Assembly: GCF_004123905.1 (NCBI RefSeq)
Contig: NZ_MZXW01000016.1
Location: 1,054,001 to 1,118,000, forward strand
Source of the DNA: Bradyrhizobium betae
GTDB taxonomy: Bacteria; Pseudomonadota; Alphaproteobacteria; Rhizobiales; Xanthobacteraceae
Length of the DNA: 64,000 nucleotides
Reading direction: 5' to 3'
Position numbers and translations under genes: made by a program. Under the pieces are notes generated by a model, which saw only the letters and a list, made by a program, of their open reading frames with translations, was not told the origin of the DNA and searched no databases. Each line of letters opens with the position of its first letter. The first letter of the stretch is position 1. Below, in pieces: positions 59,738-64,000 of this stretch.

Positions 59738-61081
59738 ATGCACGCGTTGAATTGTCTCGTTGCAGCGTCGCTGCTCGTCGCATCGCTTCAGACCGCAACT
59801 GCAAAGGATGGCGAACATTGGGTGGTGTCCTGGACGGGCGCGGTCCAGGGCCCGTACCCCGTCGGCAATCCGTCTGCCCAGCCCGAACAGAAATTCGCGT
59901 TTCCCGAGCCTGCGACCGGTGCGCGGGACCAGACCTTTCGCCTGATCGTGCGGCCGGATATCTGGGGCCGTCGGGCCCGCATCCGGCTCAGCAACGCCTT
60001 CGGCACCAAACCCGTCACGTTTGACGGCGTTTACGTCGGCCTGCAATCAGGCAGTGCCGCGTTGATCCACGGCTCCAACACCCCGGTTACGTTCGCCGGT
60101 ACGGCTTCCGTTACGGTGTCGCCGGGGAATTCGGTCTGGAGCGATGCGATCGCGCTGCCGTTTGCAAAGCGGCCTGACGACCTCGCCGGCCGCCGGCTTG
60201 CGGTCAGTTTTCATGTCGCCGGCCAGAGCGGTCCGATGACCTGGCACGCCAAAGCGCTGACCACCTCCTATGTCGGTGCGCCCGACGCAGGCGCCAAGGG
60301 CGCCCTCGAAGACGAGGCTTCCTTCCCCTATGCGACCGCGTCGTGGTTCTTCCTCGATGCGATCGAGATGACTGCGCCTGCCGACGCCTTCGCCATCATG
60401 GCGTTTGGGGACTCGATTACCGACGGGACCGCCTCGACCATGAATGGCGACGATCGCTGGCCCAACGTGTTGTCGCGTCGCCTGAAGGCGGTCTACGGCA
60501 ACAAGGTCGCTGTCGTGAATGGCGGCATCGGTGGCAACCAAATCGCAGGCCCCGCCGAATACGGTCCCGACAAACCGTACGCGGGCGGCCCCGCTTCAGG
60601 CCAGCGGCTCGATCGCGACGTGCTGTCGCTATCCGGCATATCGAGCCTGATCTGGCTGGAAGGCATCAACGATTTCAGCAAGAACGGCAATTTCACGGCC
60701 GACCAGGTCATCGCCGCGATGAAGGACGGCGTTGCGAGGCTACGTGCGAAATGGCCGCAAGCCCGAATCATTGGCGCCACCGTCGTTTCGGCATTGGGCA
60801 GCACCAGCGCGGCACACGGTTTCCCCGAACAGGATGACAAGCGCAAGGCGCTCAACGCATTCATCCGTACCTCGGGGACATTCGACGGTGTGATCGATTT
60901 CGATCGCGCGACGCTCGATCCGACCTCAGGTGGCCTTAAGCCGGAGTTCATCCCCGAAAGCACCACCGGCGGCGCCGGCGACAAGCTTCACCCCAACCGC
61001 ACCGGATATCTGGCGATGGGACAGGCAATCGACCTCGATCTGTTCAAGCCGGACAAAATTGGTCGCAGCGCGAAACAGTAG
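59738..61081 (+). CDS. Secreted SGNH/GDSL hydrolase
   Basis: 447 residues. A signal peptide ends near SLQTATA. Residues about 28-195 form a beta-rich N-terminal domain (RLIVRPDIWGRRARIRLSNAFG). From about 215 the SGNH blocks follow: FGDSITDGTAS (Ser), GGIGGNQ (Gly), LEGINDF (Asn) and DKLHPN (Asp-x-x-His). It should be an esterase acting on carbohydrate or other esters outside the cytoplasm. It is single, with about 240 bp of apparently non-coding DNA upstream. Confidence 0.88.
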   Translation: MHALNCLVAASLLVASLQTATAKDGEHWVVSWTGAVQGPYPVGNPSAQPEQKFAFPEPATGARDQTFRLIVRPDIWGRRARIRLSNAFGTKPVTFDGVYVGLQSGSAALIHGSNTPVTFAGTASVTVSPGNSVWSDAIALPFAKRPDDLAGRRLAVSFHVAGQSGPMTWHAKALTTSYVGAPDAGAKGALEDEASFPYATASWFFLDAIEMTAPADAFAIMAFGDSITDGTASTMNGDDRWPNVLSRRLKAVYGNKVAVVNGGIGGNQIAGPAEYGPDKPYAGGPASGQRLDRDVLSLSGISSLIWLEGINDFSKNGNFTADQVIAAMKDGVARLRAKWPQARIIGATVVSALGSTSAAHGFPEQDDKRKALNAFIRTSGTFDGVIDFDRATLDPTSGGLKPEFIPESTTGGAGDKLHPNRTGYLAMGQAIDLDLFKPDKIGRSAKQ

Positions 61082-61272
61082 GGCGAATTCAAAGCCACCT
61101 CTCTCCGTTTGTCACCCTCGGCTGTCCTAGCTCGCTCCATGCCGGGTACGAGCTGAACTCACGCGCCCTTCGCCGGATCGTGATTGCCCGCCGGGAATGC
61201 GGAGCTACGATCTCCGCTCTCTCTCCATGTCGGCCGCACGATGATGCGGTCCGCCCAGGCAGGAGAGTTAAC

Positions 61273-61500
61273 ATGACCAGGTTGAAACTGTTCGTTGCCG
61301 CCGTCGCCGTCTCGGCGGCGTTCGCGACGCCGGCGCTCGCGCAGTGGCAGTGGCAAATGCAGGAGCCAGCCGCTTACGCCTCGATGTATCCGAATGGCGA
61401 TCGCAGCTTCGCAAGCGCCGCAACGCGGGACACGATGGCGTTGGTCCCCTCGCCGAAATCACCGCGTTCCACGGTGCTGCGCGCGACCAAGAGCAAATAA
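61273..61500 (+). CDS. Small secreted protein of unknown function
   Basis: 75 residues. The signal peptide (LKLFVAAVAVSAAFATPALA) is followed by a short mature part rich in Gln, Trp and Ser (QWQWQMQEPAAYASMYPNGDRS). AGGAGAG precedes ATG 61273; longer starts at 61180 would place the signal inside the protein. I do not recognise the family. Small secreted proteins with YPNGDRSF-like motifs occur repeatedly in Bradyrhizobium genomes. Confidence 0.6.
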   Translation: MTRLKLFVAAVAVSAAFATPALAQWQWQMQEPAAYASMYPNGDRSFASAATRDTMALVPSPKSPRSTVLRATKSK

Positions 61501-61788
61501 CCGCCGTCCACCGCTTGCGCGCCCGCGGAGTTGGGCCCGGTCATGCCCCGGCCGGGCCCAATGCGCGTTGCCTTGGCGTGACCTTGGACAAGGGCGCCAA
61601 TCGCGCCCGCGGATCGGCAAAGCCGCAAAGATATTCCGAACAGGATCGTCAGGAAAACGTGATGCAGAAGATGCACCTCGCCGCGAATAACCGCAGCCGC
61701 ATTCAAATCACTCCACACCAGGGAAGCATGCAAGCGCCGGGGTCGGCGCGACGAATCGAACCTGCTTCCCGAGTGGAGGGAGATTCAA

Positions 61789-63357
61789 GTGCGGATCATC
61801 AATTACGGACTGATGCTGGGCATGCTCGCTGCCTGTTCAGGGCAGGCGCGTGCCGACGACAATGTCACAACCGAAATCCAGTCGCTGAAGGCGAAGCTGA
61901 AGGAGCTGCAGCAGCGCGTGGACCAGGAGGCGCGCAAGACACGGCAGGTTGAAGCGCAGGCGAAGGCGGCTCCGATGCCCGCAACCTACAAGGCTCTTCC
62001 TGTCGATCCCTGCGCGGTCGGCAAGGTCTGCTACAAAGGCATCACGCTGACATTCGGCGGCTGGGTCGATCTCACCGGCATCTACCGCTCGCGCAATCTC
62101 GCTTCCGATACCGGATCAATCTACAACTTCATCCCCTACCCGCAGAGCCGGAATTACTATTTTCCGGAGACGCGGTTCTCCGCGCGCCAGAGCCGGTTCT
62201 CGGTACTGGCCGAGGGCAATGTCGATGCCGACACGCATCTCGCCGGCTATGGCGAGATCGATTTCGAAGGCGCGGCGCAGACCGCGAATTCGGTCACGAC
62301 CAATTCGTTCAATCCACGCATGCGGCAGCTCAGCCTGGAGGTGGACCGGACCGATCTCGGCCTTCACTTCCTCGCGGGTCAGTCGTGGTCGCTCAACACG
62401 CCGATGAAGGCCGGAATCGATCCGCGCGGCATCGATGCGCCGGGCGTGATCGATTTCGAGCTCGTTCCCGGATTCCTCGCCGCGCGGCAGCCGGGCCTTC
62501 GTGTCTGGCAGGACATCGGATCCGAGTTCAAGCTCGCTGCATCGGTCGAGAACGCGCAGACCTCGTTTTTCGGCGGCAACGTGCCGACGGTCGGCACGCC
62601 CGCTGTCGGGCCGCAGGGCGTGTTGAACCCGAACCTCCAGGTCAATCTGACCGGGCCGGGCGGCAGCTTCTTCAACAACCTCAACAATGTCAGCCTGAAC
62701 CAGGTGCCCGACGTCACGGTGAAGGCGGCGTGGGACCCGCGGCTCGGGCCATACAAGCTGCACGTCGAAGCGTGGGGCCTCTATCGCCAGCTGTTCGATC
62801 GCTTCAACAACGCCAACCACAGCTACGACACCGGAAGCTTTGGCGGGCACATTTTTGCCGAGCTGATTCCGAAGACGCTCGATCTTCAGCTCTATGGCGC
62901 GCGCGGCGTGCTCGGCCGTTTCACGGCCTCGCCTTTCCCCGACGCCACGGTGGCGCAGGATGGCACGATCCTGCCGTTGACGATGACGGCGGCGGCGGTC
63001 GGCCTGATCTGGCACGCGACGCCGAGCCTCGATGTCTACTCCTATGCAGGCCTGGAAAGGGCCAAGGCGGCGTTTGCCAATGTCGGGACGGTGCCCTTCG
63101 GCTACGGCAATCCGCTCTACAACAACACCGGCTGCTTCACCGAGAACTCACCGGCGGCGACCTGCAACGGCAATACCAAGGAGGTCCGGCAAGTCACGGC
63201 CGGAATCTACGACACGATCTACCAGGGCAAATACGGCACGCTCAAAGCCGGCGTGCAGTATTCCTACACGCAGCGGCTCGCCTTCGACGGCGTCGGCGGT
63301 GCGCCGAAGACGGACGACAACATCGTCATGACCCAGGTCCGTTACTATCCATTCTAA
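61789..63357 (+). CDS. Outer membrane porin with N-terminal coiled coil (DcaP-like)
   Basis: 522 residues. Signal peptide (YGLMLGMLAACSGQARA), a short coiled coil (TTEIQSLKAKLKELQQRVDQEARKT), then a beta-barrel: TLTFGGWVDLTGIYRSRN, RFSVLAEGNVDADTHLAGYGEIDF, and alternating strands to the C-terminal aromatic VRYYPF, the BAM signal. The coiled coil plus barrel is the DcaP-type trimer arrangement. It probably carries small anions or aromatic acids. GTG 61789 is preceded by GGAGGGAG. The SGNH hydrolase and small secreted protein upstream may be independent. Confidence 0.85.
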   Translation: MRIINYGLMLGMLAACSGQARADDNVTTEIQSLKAKLKELQQRVDQEARKTRQVEAQAKAAPMPATYKALPVDPCAVGKVCYKGITLTFGGWVDLTGIYRSRNLASDTGSIYNFIPYPQSRNYYFPETRFSARQSRFSVLAEGNVDADTHLAGYGEIDFEGAAQTANSVTTNSFNPRMRQLSLEVDRTDLGLHFLAGQSWSLNTPMKAGIDPRGIDAPGVIDFELVPGFLAARQPGLRVWQDIGSEFKLAASVENAQTSFFGGNVPTVGTPAVGPQGVLNPNLQVNLTGPGGSFFNNLNNVSLNQVPDVTVKAAWDPRLGPYKLHVEAWGLYRQLFDRFNNANHSYDTGSFGGHIFAELIPKTLDLQLYGARGVLGRFTASPFPDATVAQDGTILPLTMTAAAVGLIWHATPSLDVYSYAGLERAKAAFANVGTVPFGYGNPLYNNTGCFTENSPAATCNGNTKEVRQVTAGIYDTIYQGKYGTLKAGVQYSYTQRLAFDGVGGAPKTDDNIVMTQVRYYPF

Positions 63358-63370
63358 CTCGCGAGAGGAT

Positions 63371-63407
63371 CGTAGCCCGGATGGAGCGAAACCCAGTCCG
63401 GGCTACG
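63371..63407. repeat. Extragenic palindrome (CGTAGCCCGGA type)
   Basis: Perfect 11-base arms CGTAGCCCGGA and TCCGGGCTACG around 15 bases, between the convergent porin and tyrA genes. Same unit as 46127-46164. Confidence 0.85.
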
Positions 63408-63415
63408 TCGTCGGC

Positions 63416-64000
63416 TTACGGCTTGTTGCCGAGCTGCCCATGCTGACGGCCGAAATCGGCGGCCGCCGAATCCTGCCCGATCTCGACGATGCCGCGACGG
63501 ATGGCGCGGGTGCGGGTGAAATGGTCGAACAGCGCCTCGCCATCGCCGCGGCGGATCGCGCGGGTGAGCTTTGCCAGATCCTCGGTGAAGGTGCCGAGCA
63601 TCTCCAGCACGGCCTCCTTGTTGGCGAGGAAGACGTCGCGCCACATCGTCGGGTCGGACGCCGCGATGCGGGTGAAATCGCGAAAGCCGCCGGCGGAGAA
63701 TTTGATCACCTCGGACTCCGTCACCTGTTGCAGCTCGTCGGCGGTGCCGACGATGGTGTAGGCGATCAGATGCGGCAGATGGCTGGTGATCGCGAGCACG
63801 AGATCATGATGATCCGGCGTCATCACCTCGACCTTGGCGCCCATCGCTGCCCAGAAGGCGCGCAAGCGATCGGTGGCGGCCGCATCGACGCCTTCCGGCG
63901 GCGTCAGGATGGACCAGCGATTGATGAAGAGCTCGGCGAAGCCGGAATCAGGTCCCGAATGCTCGGTGCCTGCGACCGGATGCGCCGGCACGAAATGAAC
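63416..64000 (-). CDS. tyrA: Prephenate/arogenate dehydrogenase, C-terminal part (5' end outside window)
   Basis: 195 codons are inside the window; the frame is open to base 64000, so the start and NAD-binding domain are missing. HPVAGTEHSGPDSGFAELF is the TyrA substrate motif with the catalytic His and the conserved Pro and Gly; DHHDLVLAITSHLPHLIAY and SAGGFRDFTRIAASDPTMWRDVF follow as in TyrA. It makes the tyrosine precursor from prephenate or arogenate. It converges on the porin gene. Confidence 0.92.
   Translation of the reverse strand, partial: VHFVPAHPVAGTEHSGPDSGFAELFINRWSILTPPEGVDAAATDRLRAFWAAMGAKVEVMTPDHHDLVLAITSHLPHLIAYTIVGTADELQQVTESEVIKFSAGGFRDFTRIAASDPTMWRDVFLANKEAVLEMLGTFTEDLAKLTRAIRRGDGEALFDHFTRTRAIRRGIVEIGQDSAAADFGRQHGQLGNKP

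Overview
The window looks like chromosomal DNA of a Bradyrhizobium (Alphaproteobacteria, Hyphomicrobiales). It is GC-rich, densely coded on both strands, and its intergenic gaps carry palindromic repeats of the kind scattered through Bradyrhizobium genomes. One gene (42279-42944) matches the thioredoxin-like TlpA of Bradyrhizobium japonicum closely as I remember that protein. It sits head-to-head with argH, with lptM and lysA following. I see no rRNA, tRNA, CRISPR array, transposase or integrase, so this reads as core chromosome with a few accessory metabolic clusters. All assignments come from reading the sequence; no database search was run.

Layout. 1-8.4 kb: end of dsbB, an AbrB-type membrane protein, two small secreted Cys-motif proteins, a TetR regulator facing two hotdog thioesterases across a double palindromic operator, a CidA/LrgB pair, a DsbA-like oxidoreductase, and a minus-strand pair of an alpha/beta hydrolase and an HtrA-like protein that has lost its catalytic triad. 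8.7-16 kb: an M20 amidohydrolase followed by a complete Dpp/Opp-type ABC importer. 16-24.3 kb: a membrane diguanylate cyclase, dodecin, a GT87 membrane glycosyltransferase, a GH16-GH1 beta-glucan hydrolase pair and a flavin hydroxylase-like enzyme. 24.3-34.1 kb: an HNH endonuclease and a long minus-strand cluster (nitronate monooxygenase-like enzyme, orphan branched-chain-type binding protein, acyl-CoA synthetase, DUF2855 protein, NTF2-FMO fusion, NHL propeller) headed by a divergent LysR regulator. This is the best candidate here for an undescribed catabolic pathway.

34.1-49.5 kb: AlkA-type glycosylase and GluQ-RS sharing a long inverted repeat, a soluble hybrid histidine kinase with a basic tail, a BrkB-family protein, a conserved energy block (HIG1-like protein, PduO-type adenosyltransferase, etfB-etfA, 3-hydroxybutyryl-CoA dehydrogenase), a YjfB-like motility protein, tlpA, argH-lptM-lysA, a secreted tannase-family esterase, a hydroxyisobutyrate-type dehydrogenase and a carboxymuconolactone decarboxylase-like protein. 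49.7-58.2 kb: a TIGR02302/DUF4175 protein encoded as two overlapping genes, the second with its own signal peptide; a CpdR-like receiver, a zinc-ribbon membrane protein, ftsE-ftsX, a YdcF-like protein, plsC and a ChaC-like protein. 58.3-64 kb: a DUF2125 protein, a secreted SGNH hydrolase, a small secreted protein, a porin and the 3' part of tyrA.

How the genes work together. Three themes recur. One is envelope work (disulfide exchange, FtsEX, PlsC, LptM, porin, beta-glucan hydrolases). The second is acyl-CoA and redox metabolism (thioesterases, acyl-CoA synthetase, ETF, hydroxyacyl-CoA dehydrogenase, flavin monooxygenases). The third is uptake and degradation of organic nitrogen or plant-derived compounds (M20 hydrolase with its ABC importer, tannase-family esterase, the LysR-headed cluster).
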